Assembly: GCA_002205965.3 (NCBI GenBank)
Contig: NADL03000465.1
Span: 620,001 to 684,000, forward strand
DNA from: Kappaphycus alvarezii
Lineage: Eukaryota; Rhodophyta; Florideophyceae; Gigartinales; Solieriaceae
DNA length: 64,000 nt
Reading direction: 5' to 3'
Shown piece by piece: positions 23,570 through 33,292 of this stretch; the first letter of the stretch is position 1; the number at the start of each line of letters is the position of its first letter. The position numbers were made by a program, and so were the translations under genes. Under the pieces are notes generated by a model. The model ran no database searches. It was given only the letters and a program-made list of their open reading frames with translations, and was not told the DNA's origin.

Positions 23570-23809
23570 ACGGAACCGCAAATTGCGGACCTTGGGTTCA
23601 ACAAAATTCCGCAAACCCCCAAACCATGGACTGCTGCAAGGGAGGGTTATTGAGACGGGTCTGCTCTCGATGAACATGAGAAATAATGCGGGTTGATACA
23701 TACGGAAGTAACGAGGTGTGGCACGACAGTTCAATACTCCCAGTAACGTTATTTAGTCCGCTATTCCAGGCGCCCCCTCCTTGTCGTCCTTTCCTTCCTA
23801 CTCTCCCGC

Positions 23810-24850
23810 ATGCGCCCTCCCGAGCAAGAATTAACGACCCTAGAGTCGGAATTTGGACCCTTCGAGCCTTTCGCAATGCTGCAGCGACCTGAACCAATAC
23901 ATCACACTTTTGTTTCAGGCACTGCAGCAAGCGGCAACCGACAGCTACTGCGAACACCGCCTCTGGGAAGCCAGACGCTGCAGACAATGACGCTGCCTCC
24001 ATTCATCGCCGAGCTCACTACAAATCTCTCCTCTCCCAGGAGTTCATTCCTCACCACCCCAACTTCCCCCACCTCTCATATCTCCTCCCAACTATGTTCC
24101 ATCATGCCCCACAGACGCCTAGATGTTCCAGTACTCGACAACCCTGGCCCGCTACGCTGCACTCAATTTCAATCCGAAATGGACCCACAAGGTGAGCACG
24201 CGGTCACATGCAGCACCCGCTATGGTCTGACGCAGATGCATAACAACTTCCGCAACATGCTCGCCCGTCATTTCTTTCGTGCAGCCGGTCTACATTCACA
24301 ACTGGAAGCTCCCTTGTTAGTCCCGGGTACAGACCTCCGTCCCGCTGATATTTTCGTACAACCCCAACACCCTCGCCTAGCACCATCCCATCCCTCCCCA
24401 CCCTATGATGTGACTGTTCGCAGCCCATATCGACTCGCGATGCACCGTTGCGCTACCCTCGGCATTCGCGCTGTCGCTAACATAGCGGACGCTGCGAAAC
24501 TTTCTGCCACCGCACTTCAAATCCGGTCTGCTTTTCGCTTGGAACCCTCCGACCCGCTTCCGAACCTCGGCTGGATCTTTGTTCCTCTCGCCTTTGACAC
24601 ACTCGGCGCATTCTCCACTCGCACAGCAAAAGTTCTGGAAGACCACGCCAAGCGTATCTCGTACCGCACCGATTCCACCCCAGCCGCAATCCTCCACCAC
24701 CTCCGCCAACGTCTGAGCTCGTTTATTTGGTCCAGCGTCGCTGCGGCCATTCCTGCTCGCATTTCGGCAATGCAGGGCGTACAGCCATTCATACAGTACG
24801 TCCTATTTACGCAAGGAATTCGCGAACATCATCCCTTACAGAGTGAATAA
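23810..24850 (+). CDS. non-LTR retrotransposon endonuclease-type C-terminal protein
   Basis: The 346-codon frame is uninterrupted. From about residue 110 it resembles the C-terminal, restriction-like-endonuclease region of non-LTR reverse transcriptases: a cysteine/histidine cluster (LRCTQF then GEHAVTCSTRYGLTQMHNN), LVPGTDLRPADIFVQ (the PAD/PD motif), YDVTVRSPYRLAMH (the second acidic motif), and FVPLAFDTLGAFSTRTAKVL. The first 100 residues are low-complexity and may be out of frame with the ancestral protein. No reverse transcriptase was found upstream, so it looks like a fragment that happens to stay open, or a domesticated endonuclease domain. It sits inside the hAT element. Its relative at 56487-57041 shares DVT and GGWHP-type motifs. 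Start codon is uncertain. Confidence 0.55.
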   Translation: MRPPEQELTTLESEFGPFEPFAMLQRPEPIHHTFVSGTAASGNRQLLRTPPLGSQTLQTMTLPPFIAELTTNLSSPRSSFLTTPTSPTSHISSQLCSIMPHRRLDVPVLDNPGPLRCTQFQSEMDPQGEHAVTCSTRYGLTQMHNNFRNMLARHFFRAAGLHSQLEAPLLVPGTDLRPADIFVQPQHPRLAPSHPSPPYDVTVRSPYRLAMHRCATLGIRAVANIADAAKLSATALQIRSAFRLEPSDPLPNLGWIFVPLAFDTLGAFSTRTAKVLEDHAKRISYRTDSTPAAILHHLRQRLSSFIWSSVAAAIPARISAMQGVQPFIQYVLFTQGIREHHPLQSE

Positions 24851-25334
24851 GATTGTCTTTACTTGTTGTTTGTGTCAAATGTTCTTAGAATACCCATTGG
24901 GTCATTCTTGGTGCAAAGAGGTCCAGATTTTTAGGGGATAAAACTGCCTCGCTGACTCATGGCGGTGTAAAAGGACGTGAATCTCGTGGTGTCAACACTG
25001 TAAACGCGCTTTAAAAGCACTGGTAAGTTACCCCCGGACCGAGAACTCATGTTAACATTGGTAAACGTTATCGGTCCGGTCTGTGGGCGCTGTTATAATC
25101 ACGGCTCGGTCCAGAGGCGCTGCTAAAATCAGCGCTCGGTCTATTCTACGCACTTTGCTCTTCAGTCTGGTGCTCAGTTGCGATTGAATTGGTCAACTCG
25201 GTCCTTTCATTATTTCACTACACGCCGTCCGTTCCGCCGCTTTACGAAAACACGGAGGTCCGGCCTCACGGTGCTCGTTCAGGTTTCCCGTTCGGTCTGT
25301 GCATGAGTATGATTTATCATACTGGACCATTGCC
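24851..25334. repeat. right subterminal region of hAT with GGTCCG repeats
   Basis: No gene is seen. CGGACC/GGTCCG motifs recur near 25037, 25073, 25109, 25138 and 25258, mirroring the cluster inside the left end. Confidence 0.6.
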
Positions 25335-25352
25335 GGACCGTGAAAAGGTCTA
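25335..25352 (-). repeat. right terminal inverted repeat of hAT
   Basis: GGACCGTGAAAAGGTCTA is the inverted partner of the left end, with two mismatches in 18. It is followed directly by the target duplication copy. Confidence 0.8.
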
Positions 25353-25360
25353 CTCAGAGC
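25353..25360. repeat. right target-site duplication of the hAT element
   Basis: CTCAGAGC abuts the right inverted end and differs from the left copy (CTCAGGGC) at one position. Confidence 0.75.
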
Positions 25361-25547
25361 AAGGCACTACTGTACAGTAATTCATGAAATCCTTCTGTTC
25401 GGAACTTGTTTATAAAAATATTTTCGCGGGTGATTGTTGTCATAGGAGAACCGTTCTCGCTTTATCTAATCTCTTCATGAGGTTAGACATAATATGTTTC
25501 CCGCTAAATCCAGCCGAACGCCCTCCCTGAACTCTGCAGCAGACACA

Positions 25548-26480
25548 ATGCCGAGAGGTAGTCAACTCAATGAGACCGAGCGTTCTCAGGCATCCGCTCT
25601 CAAGCAGCAGGCCACTCCCTTTCCGCAATCTCAAAAGAGCTTCATCGTTCGCGAATGTCATTCGGTCCTTCTATGCCAATCCATCAGCGTATGCGACCAG
25701 GAACAAGCGAACCAACCGATGAAAGATTACAGCAGCCAGAGATGAGCGTTAGCTGATGCGAGCAGCATCAAATTTAACAAGAAAGCACCAGATTTCTCTG
25801 CAGCGATCTTCATTTGCCCATTTGTGCGAGTCGAATTCGGGCATATCTTACCCGTAGCATCTGTTTGCGCTACAAACTGTAAACTGGTTATATGCCAGCC
25901 GTATTTGACGGTGAGTCATCGGAAAGCCCGCGTAGAATGGGCAAGGCAAAAGGCAATGAAAGGATGTGGCTGATGGGGATGCGATGTGATGTTTAGTAAC
26001 GAGAAGAGGTTTAAATTTGATGGAAAGGATGGTTTAAGGAACTACTGGCACGATCTCGGGAAAAAGGAGTTGGTGGTTTCTAATAGTCAACACAGTGGTA
26101 ACGAAATCATGGTTTGGGCAGTGTTTCGCGGTTTTGGGAGGACTTAGCTAGTTCAAGTGAAATGTCGGCTAAATTAACAGGAGTATGTGAAGATTTTGGA
26201 AAAAGAGCTACTACCGTGGGCGGACGATAATTTTCCAGTTGAATGGGTCGACCAGCAGAATAATGCTCCTGTTCATGCTTTCTTGGTCACTAAGGACTGG
26301 TTTAAATCCCAAGGAATCAGGGTTATGAAGTGCGCCGCGAGGTCTTCAGACCTTAACCATATAGAAATTCTGTGGGTTATACTGGCCCTGGAAGTCTACG
26401 CAAATCACCGCTAGTTTAGCTTTAGCCCTGAATGAATGGACCATATATACCTTTGTTGGAGCTCAATCTATGATTCAATC
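25548..26480 (+). pseudogene. Tc1-like transposase, decayed, catalytic Asp residues lost
   Basis: A Tc1/mariner transposase can be traced from ATG 25548 (MPRGSQLNETERSQASALKQ, the N-terminal helix-turn-helix) through a frameshift to RKARVEWARQKAMKGCG. It continues with DVMFSNEKRFKFDGKDGLRN (about 25988), NEIMVWAVFRGFGRT, LLPWADDNFPVEWVDQQNNA (26210) and SSDLNHIEILWVI. Family members have FSDE and QQDNAP; here both aspartates read as asparagine, while the glutamate of IEILW remains. With several stops as well, it cannot be active. It begins less than 200 bp after the hAT right end. Inverted ends were not found. Confidence 0.75.
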
Positions 26481-26499
26481 ACTCAGAGACTCGTTGCAT

Positions 26500-29400
26500 C
26501 TATGTATAAGCGTTCCTTGGATGTCATTTTTAGGCTATGAGGGGTAAATGGTTATTACTTCTGTGTCAGGACCTTTTTGTTGTCGTAGAATCGCTGCATG
26601 TGCTATGAAAACAATCAACCTCAAAAATACACTTCTGAGTTTAATTTCTGAGAAGGTCGGTTTCGTATTTAAAAATTCGCCAAATTACTTTTTTTATAGT
26701 TCTCTCGATTGGGAAGATTTGTTTTTAATTTCACTGCGCACATGTGGCCCAACTCTCTTAATGGAGGGGGTGTCTGTTGTGGACGATTTGGAATGAGAGG
26801 GACACTTGGGCGAAGTACTACACGAACATGGAAATCTCAAAGGCAACGAGAGGAGAATAGAGGCAAAAGAATAGTACGAACGCAACGCACTCGCTTCTCG
26901 AGATACGGGAGACTCACAACCACAACAACAGGTTCTCCAACAAGTGTGCCCTCCGTGGCACACGTGGACTAACTCTAGGGCGCACAGCGCCCTGACACTG
27001 GATCTTTTGTTGACAATTAGGATCGGGTGACTGCGCAGCCACAAGTGGGGCTAACCGTTGATTCTACTGCCGCCAGGGCAGGTTGTAACTCTACAGGCAA
27101 GTGATATTAATACGAAGCACGAAGCTTCCATGTAAAGTACGGCCTTGAAGCGCGAAAAGATTTCCTCTTGTTGGAGAACCTGTTGTTGTGGTTGTACAGG
27201 TGTACAATTAGTGTTAGTAGTAGTAGTAATAGTCAACCATGTGTACATGATACATCCATTGCAAGGGTAGCCTGCTTACAGCCGAACATTATGTAGCCTT
27301 GCTTTCGCCCATGTAGGTAGTTAGTAGTAACAGCCAATAAGAATGTTCCAAGTAATCCTCGAAACCTGCTCCATAAAATTTCTATGCTCGATCTGCGACG
27401 ACGCATGCTTCCATATCACCTTGCACCACACAGCCCCCCCGTCGCTCGCAGATCGTGCGGGTGGGCATTCAACGGTGTCGGCGATATAGCTGCTTCGGAT
27501 GATGGGGCTCTCGGCCACGGTGAAAGACATGGAGGCGTGGGCGACCGCAACAATGACTGCGTTCAGCCACGTGCGGTGAGGTAGCCCGTGTGGCGAAATG
27601 AGCGGTACTGTTGCCCATGGTGTGTAGTGGGTCAGGAGATGAGGCGGTAACCCATGGGAATCCAAACATGGAGAGGGACGTATGTCGGCGGAACGGCCGT
27701 CAGCAAAGGTGTTTGGTGCCAGAGGACGGACTTGAGGTATATGAGTTCGTCACGTAGGTGTCGGCGCCGGATATATCCATCGTAGGACCTTTGTTGGTCA
27801 ACCCCTAGTAGATGCTGCGTGCAAAGCGGTGTGACGGCTCCATTATGGGGTGGTAGTATCAGAATACACCCTTTGGCATTCCGAGATAGACGGGCGCATA
27901 CCTGCAAGCTGAATTCTCCGCAGAATCCATGCGATGAACTCGAGAAGTCATGGGGCTTTTGTGACCGCAACAGCGTATAGTTGACCGCCACTCAGCCCAT
28001 TGCGGCGCCAGCCTCACCGGGTAGTGCAGAGGTGCGGGTGACATCAGGGATTCAGGTGACTCGGTGTGCGCGATATAGCGTCCGGAGGACTCACGGTGCG
28101 GTGGAGAGCAGTGCTTGGTACTAGGGGCAGCATTGGAAGGTCCTCACTTGTTTTAGGGGTCATCCGCTGTAACGTGCATTGGAATAAGTAGCCATGGTCT
28201 TACGCGGAATTGGAGAGCCTTCGCGGCGTAGTATGTCCATCCCGGGCGAAGACAGTGAGTGGTCCATAGCGACGACCTTAACCTTTCACGGAGTACATGC
28301 ATTACGTGGACGACTGTCGTCATGACGGCGGGTCTCTTCCAAGAGCTCATACGGCGATCGGCGGACCCTGACGTTAAGTTAATCCGGAAACGCGTGTGTG
28401 GTGCAGAGTGGGCACCTCGGTACGTGGAGAGGTCGTGAGGAGGGCGTGGTCCTGCGGAAGTGGCGATTGCAATTTGGTAATAGCGTCGCGACGTCATGCG
28501 GGTGGCTTTCGTTAGATCTTGCGGTACTGGCTTGCTGGGGTGATGCCGGGCGAAGGACATGATGTGATATGTTGGTAGAGACGGAATCCTTCGGGACTCC
28601 TCGAGAGACTGATCTGTATTCCCGCAGCGGGACGAAGCGTCTCGTCCATGTCCGAATTCATAGCTTGCTCTGTCAGAACAGAGAACGTTGCGCTCCGCCG
28701 CTAATATTGGGCAGCATAGTCGGCGTCCGGGATAGTGGATATGACCACGAGCGTATGAGAGGTTGGTACTGTCGTAGAAGCCCTTTCAGATGTCCAGTCC
28801 AACGCCGACAAGCACCGCTACGGGTGAATATGGAAGCACGTGCGCCGCGGAGGGCAATGCAGGGGCTTACAGTAGCAAGTCCTTATACCCGACTGCGCAG
28901 CGGCAAGGAGGTGGAGGTCGACGTCCCAAGGGGAGGGGACGAAGACGGACGATGAATGTCCACAATGAGGATGCATGGACCTCCACCTCAGCTGGCGTAG
29001 GGCGGTATCGACTTCCTCCAAAATTATCGCAAATATTACGTGTCCCAGGGAGACCACGTGACCGCCTTAAAATTCCAACATCTTCTGTGCGCTGATTGGT
29101 TGCACCCCCGAGAGGCTCGAATACGAGTGATCTCGCGACCTCGTGGGCTATGCCGAGGTATCTCGGATATAAGCTTGCTCCTGTGAGCGACCCAGTGCAT
29201 TTCCCGTCCTCCCGACCTTTTGCGTCACCTCCCACCGTGCCCCCTTGCATTCCACCGTCATCGTCGACTCTCCTGGCTCTTCTCGACCATTAATCCTTCT
29301 CTTTCTCTCTTTGTGGGGTGTTAAGCGCAGACGAGCAGATCAAGTTAGAACTGTGGTTGAAACTTTGGTTGAGGCTGGCTGGGTTAAGTCGGCCGCTCCA

Positions 29401-29980
29401 AACCAGAATTTGTATAGAACTTAAGATAGCTACAAACTAAAGGAAAATGAAATCTAACAGTAGCGAATTCAAATGTGTTCCCGTAAAACAGCCCTGACGG
29501 TATCGTAAGTAGCGCTTTCAGAATTGTAGTCGGCACGAGTGACATACTCTGACAAGATGTAAGAAGTACATTGGTCCAAATGGCATGGGATAGCAAGGCG
29601 ACTTTTGATTGGTAAAGCAATGATGTAATATCCCAGTGTGCAACTCGCCCGTAACTATTCCAAGTGTACCAATGGGGTCAAACGCTGCGTTTAGAACTGT
29701 AAGGAAAGTTTAATGACAGCAAAGTGCCTAGTAGCCCTGGTTGCGAGGTTACCAGTGGTTTGAATCGACAGTAAAGTAGATGCAGTGAATTCGTGTAAAG
29801 TTCTGTGAATTGAAATACAACACTCTTCATCCTTCTCCCTCCTTCCCTGGCGCGCCTTGATCTGATCATCTCAGCCTCCGCGCTGTTTTGGTGCCCTGTG
29901 CGGCGTTCTTCGTTCTTCAACGAGTGACAGACCTCCGCGTCGTTGCGCGCCGCGCGCGCTCGCTCCTCCGGACGACCACG
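26500..29980. other. no gene recognised
   Basis: From 27.3 to 29.3 kb, both strands have several overlapping open frames of 80-135 codons in GC-richer DNA. None matches a family I recognise, and frames on opposite strands compete. The one clear structural feature is the inverted repeat at 26916-27195. Confidence 0.4.
26916..27195. repeat. 29-bp perfect inverted repeat, 222-bp spacer
   Basis: The 29 bases at 26916-26944 (ACAACCACAACAACAGG and on) are the exact complement of 27167-27195. The spacer shows no coding sequence. It may be a small foldback element or a local inverted duplication. No flanking target duplication was recognised. Confidence 0.8.
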
Positions 29981-29989
29981 ATTCCGGTG

Positions 29990-31518
29990 ATCGGTACTTC
30001 TCTCATCGGCCCGCCGCTGCCACAGGTCCCGTGGGTCGGTTCGCACCCGTATACTCTGCGGAAAACCGCTGGAACCAGGCAGATGACACTCGATACCATC
30101 AGCCTAGCATTCATGGTCGCCTTAACTTGGCATACTTTCGTGTATGCAACCCTTTGGATAATCCTAAGCTGTTCGGCAGGTCCCCGTGGTCGCATCACTT
30201 GGCAGTGAGCGACTCTGCTGAGTGCTTCCGCTTTGCTATGGACGGTATGCTTCCGGGCGGTCTGCCTTTCTTCGCCATCAACAGACGTGAATGGCGAATG
30301 TATGGTGCCATGGAACCGATAATGCTGAAACCTGCACGTGGACGCTGCCATAGCCGTGAAAAATGCTAGAACGTGTGCTGTGCGGCCACATTCAGCAGAT
30401 GGATCGCCAGTTCCGCGTTGCTCCAGGGCGGCGCATCATCCCAGATGACGTGGATGCGGCCTGTGTCTTCTATCGGCGCATGGATGATGACTCGTACTGC
30501 GACTGGCTCACGACATGGATGGTGGCGAACAAGGTTCAGGAAGCACGCTGCAATGAAGCTCCAGATCTTCGACAGTTAATGCCCGGCGACGTGTTGGCGG
30601 GATACTGCTCCCAGCGGAGTTCCGCTAGTGTTGCGCCACAGATCACCTAGCCCAGCAATGCACGTGCAGACAACTGACCTCGGACGCATGGAGCGGCGAT
30701 GCGGAAGAGATTCGGGTACCTCATCCCGCATGAGAAGCAGGAGGTATGGCGAGATCTTCTTGAGGAGATGACCAAACTCTATGGGATGCATTCGCCGGAG
30801 TGGGTCTGCTTGGAAGTCCCAGATGGATTCCTAGTGCTCTTGCCAGCGGTCCTATCTTATCGGTGCATCGCCTTTGCTCGATCTTACGCTACCCCTTATT
30901 GGGCAGTCTTCCATGCCGACTGGGCGGCGGCCGTCGCGGCTTCATTCCTATGGGAGATCTACTCATATGGCCGGGTCTGATGTCTGTCGCCGATGCTTCG
31001 TCGTATCATCCGTTCTCTTGAGGTGTCGCTTTGCCAACCTTTGGGTGGCCAAAAAACGTCAAGGACCTGATGTTCTGGCTTGATTTTGCCGACGACATCA
31101 ACTGGGATAACGAAGAAGTTGTGAAGCCTCATTGGCATCGGCGCTCGGACCAAGAGTGCGTGGATCCCAAGTTCCTAGGGAACGCGATCCTCGTTGCCGA
31201 GAATTCGTCTTTGTCGACCCCTGGGCTCGTAAACTAACGACGATCGAGCAAGCCGAGGCTCTCTGAGCTATCTCTCCTGAGATGCCGATAGGACATTCGT
31301 GTTGTTACATCTTCGTTCGAGGAGGCGAGGGCGGCCCCAATCCATCAACACCTGCCTCCATAGTATCGCTTCCCGCTCCTACTGGTACTTATTCTAACCA
31401 GTCTCGGCGAGGTCATGGTCAACGTCGGGGTGTTGCCAGCTCTTCTTACTCTCATCGCAAGGATGGTCCGCACAGAAGGGTCAAGGGGATTGTGATCCCA
31501 CGTATCGAGGCCAACTAA
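29990..31518 (+). pseudogene. broken reading of an unrecognised protein
   Basis: Several plus-strand pieces look like parts of one real protein cut by frameshifts. They are 30031-30369 (YFRVCNPLDNPKLFGRSPWS, MLPGGLPFFAINRREWRMYG), 30363-30650 (GHIQQMDRQFRVAPGRRIIP, DDDSYCDWLTTWMVANKVQE), 30699-30980 (FGYLIPHEKQEVWRDLLEEM, KLYGMHSPEWVCLEVPDGF) and 31031-31237 (GWPKNVKDLMFWLDFADDIN). The composition is protein-like and rich in aromatic residues, unlike shadow frames. I cannot name the family. It leads into the frame at 31528-32271. It could be a transposon-encoded gene or a dead host gene. Confidence 0.4.
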
Positions 31519-31527
31519 GATCGTCTC

Positions 31528-32271
31528 ATGGTCTCGTTACGCCTCAATGAAGGTCAGTATCGTCAACATCAGCCACTGCCGGAAGCCGTGTACGTCCAAG
31601 CGGTGCGCGAATATCTCTTCGCGGCTGGGATCCCGATGGACCCGAATAAGGTTCGTGGGTTGTCCCGTGCGCGTGCTCTCCGCATTGCGCGTGATCGGCT
31701 GAACCCATGTCTGGAGGGGATGCGATCGCCGGTGTACGGCGAATTAGTCGGGCACTTCTTTCGTGAAGCTGGAGTACCTTACCAAGAGCTCGATGCGTTC
31801 AACGAGGGATGCTCGATCATTGTGGCTCACGTAGAGGCCTGCCAAGCTCATCCTTTGACCAACACTACGGTCACGGAGACTCTCGACCTGACGGCGGCTG
31901 GTGATGAGGGAAAGGTGGTTGGGGAAAAGAGGATTGGTCGTCGCCTATCGTCCTTCCAGTCCGCAAAGCTGCGCAAGCGGGTGGGTGATACGGACAAGTG
32001 CAAGGCGGGGGAGCAGGTTGAGGTGCATCATACCGCGTCGCTGGAGGTCCAGGAGAGCTCGGGAGTGGTTGCGGAGCTCCTGACCCAGGCCCTTGAGGCG
32101 TCGACCAGGGATAAGGGGAGTAAAGGGAGTAAGAATACGGCGGAGGAGAGGGTGGTGATCTCTCCTGACACCGTATCGGCGGCCAGTAATGAAGGGAGTG
32201 CGGCGGAGGTGGATGCAGAGCCCACGGCGGCGGAAGCTCCGAGTCAGGGAGTGACGACGGAGAGCGACTAG
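31528..32271 (+). CDS. unrecognised 247-residue protein, convergent with Gypsy pol
   Basis: This frame is open for 247 codons and ends 182 bp before the end of the Gypsy pol on the other strand. Residues 1-110 contain two similar stretches, VYVQAVREYLFAAGIPMDPN and VYGELVGHFFREAGVPYQEL, suggesting a duplicated helical unit. Residues 120-247 are acidic, Ser/Ala/Glu rich and probably disordered. No family is recognised. The upstream broken reading (29990-31518) may be its 5' part. Some plant Gypsy elements carry an antisense ORF next to the 3' LTR, and the position here fits that, but this is inference. Confidence 0.45.
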   Translation: MVSLRLNEGQYRQHQPLPEAVYVQAVREYLFAAGIPMDPNKVRGLSRARALRIARDRLNPCLEGMRSPVYGELVGHFFREAGVPYQELDAFNEGCSIIVAHVEACQAHPLTNTTVTETLDLTAAGDEGKVVGEKRIGRRLSSFQSAKLRKRVGDTDKCKAGEQVEVHHTASLEVQESSGVVAELLTQALEASTRDKGSKGSKNTAEERVVISPDTVSAASNEGSAAEVDAEPTAAEAPSQGVTTESD

Positions 32272-32453
32272 GCTCTGACGGAGGCGTACCCGGGTGGTGT
32301 TGGGTACGCTCGCGTAGGAGAGCTTGAGCACAATCCCTGGGGGATCTGTCGTGTCCTGTGCGGGACTTAATCCTGCGGTAAACCGCGTCGCTCTCACCGT
32401 AGTAGTGCTTGGAGGGCGCACTACTTTGTGAATTGCGTACATACCTAACCCAA

Positions 32454-32687
32454 TTATGCGTCGGCAATGTTCGACGGTAGGTCGATACCCTTGCGTTTGC
32501 AATAACGCACAATGTGGGAGCGAGGAATATACTTGACCGGTTTCCACGTACTGCGATCGGTGGACTCGCCATACAACTTGACTCTTAGTAGATGATGGCC
32601 ATCTTCATCGATTTTCATGTCGAGGACCTTGTCAATCACTTCCTCGCTTGTACCTTGCTCCTTTGCGGGGACTGGGTCCTCCAGCAT
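32454..32687 (-). pseudogene. second chromodomain-like module of Gypsy pol
   Basis: The reading EEVIDKVLDMKIDEDGHHLL, then STWKPVKYIPRSHIVRYCKR, follows the chromodomain pattern (beta strands, W-x-P, terminal helix). Its end, WKPxxxIPRSHIVRY, closely parallels WEPADHIQRSHIARYY in the first module, suggesting an internal duplication. It is in a different frame from the first, because of an indel near 32700, and ends at the stop at 32454. Confidence 0.6.
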
Positions 32688-33076
32688 CCCTTCCGATTCA
32701 CCGAGCGTACCCGCATCGGGAACCTAGCGTAGTATCTCGCGATGTGTGACCTTTGGATGTGGTCGGCGGGTTCCCAAGTGTTCTGCGTTGGGGAATAATC
32801 CATCCACTTGACTTGATACTGTCTTGTGCCATTCTCCATGTCACGGTGCTCAACCAAGTCTTTCACGTAGTAGTCCTTGTCGTCCAACGTGGTCCTTCTT
32901 TCTTTCTTCTTGTTACTCAACTTGCGTCTTGGCCTACAATGCTGCGTATCTTTTTGATGAACAACTCCTTGCCCTTCGGAGGAAAGTGTGTCTTTCCCCG
33001 ATAGGGATTGACCTCCTTGATCCTCTTTGGCCAAGGCCTCTGTTGTCTTACGCTGAAGCCGCGTGCTGCGACGCAC
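32636..33076 (-). pseudogene. first chromodomain of Gypsy pol
   Basis: After a basic, low-complexity linker (RRSTRLQRKTTEALAKE) comes a good chromodomain: KDYYVKDLVEHRDMENGTRQ, then YQVKWMDYSPTQNTWEPADH and IQRSHIARYYAR. In chromoviruses this module targets integration to marked chromatin. The aromatic cage-type residues (Y, W, W) are present. The frame is lost just after it. Confidence 0.75.
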
Positions 33077-33292
33077 TATGCCTTGTGGAGTAGCGTCCCA
33101 ACGTAGCCTAGTTCGAGGTACCGCATCTTTATCTTCCTGAGGAAGGTGCTCCTGCTCGAGCTGCTCTCCAAACTCTTGGTCATGCTAAATATATTGCCAC
33201 TTTTCACCCTGTACGGGTGCGAACAGCGGCTCATTCACTTCTTCCACTTGAGATGGGATGGCCCCATCTCCCTCTTTTGTTACTTGCTTGGT

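Larger units (their letters stand above)
22290..23809. other. hAT interior without a recognised gene
   Basis: This stretch holds no recognisable coding sequence. It contains two strong inverted repeats, at 23237-23361 and 23533-23569. Short frames such as 22841-23038 do not resemble known families. Confidence 0.4.
19862..25352. mobile_element. hAT transposon, 5.5 kb, with inverted ends and target duplication
   Basis: The left end TAGACCTGTTCATGGTCC (19862-19879) and the complement of the right end, TAGACCTTTTCACGGTCC (25335-25352), agree at 16 of 18 positions. They are flanked by a 7/8 match 8-bp duplication. A disrupted hAT transposase (20576-22289, plus) lies in the left half, so ends, duplication length and gene agree. 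GGTCCG and its complement recur just inside both ends (about 19888-20100 and 25040-25340), like the subterminal transposase-binding repeats of known hATs. About 3 kb between the transposase and the right end is extra: it holds palindromes (23237-23361, 23533-23569) and an open 346-codon frame of non-LTR type (23810-24850). The element looks immobile unless helped in trans. Confidence 0.85.

Noticed and set aside
27321..28560. Overlapping open frames on the minus strand
   Set aside because: Several frames on both strands are open over GC-rich DNA and none shows a family pattern.
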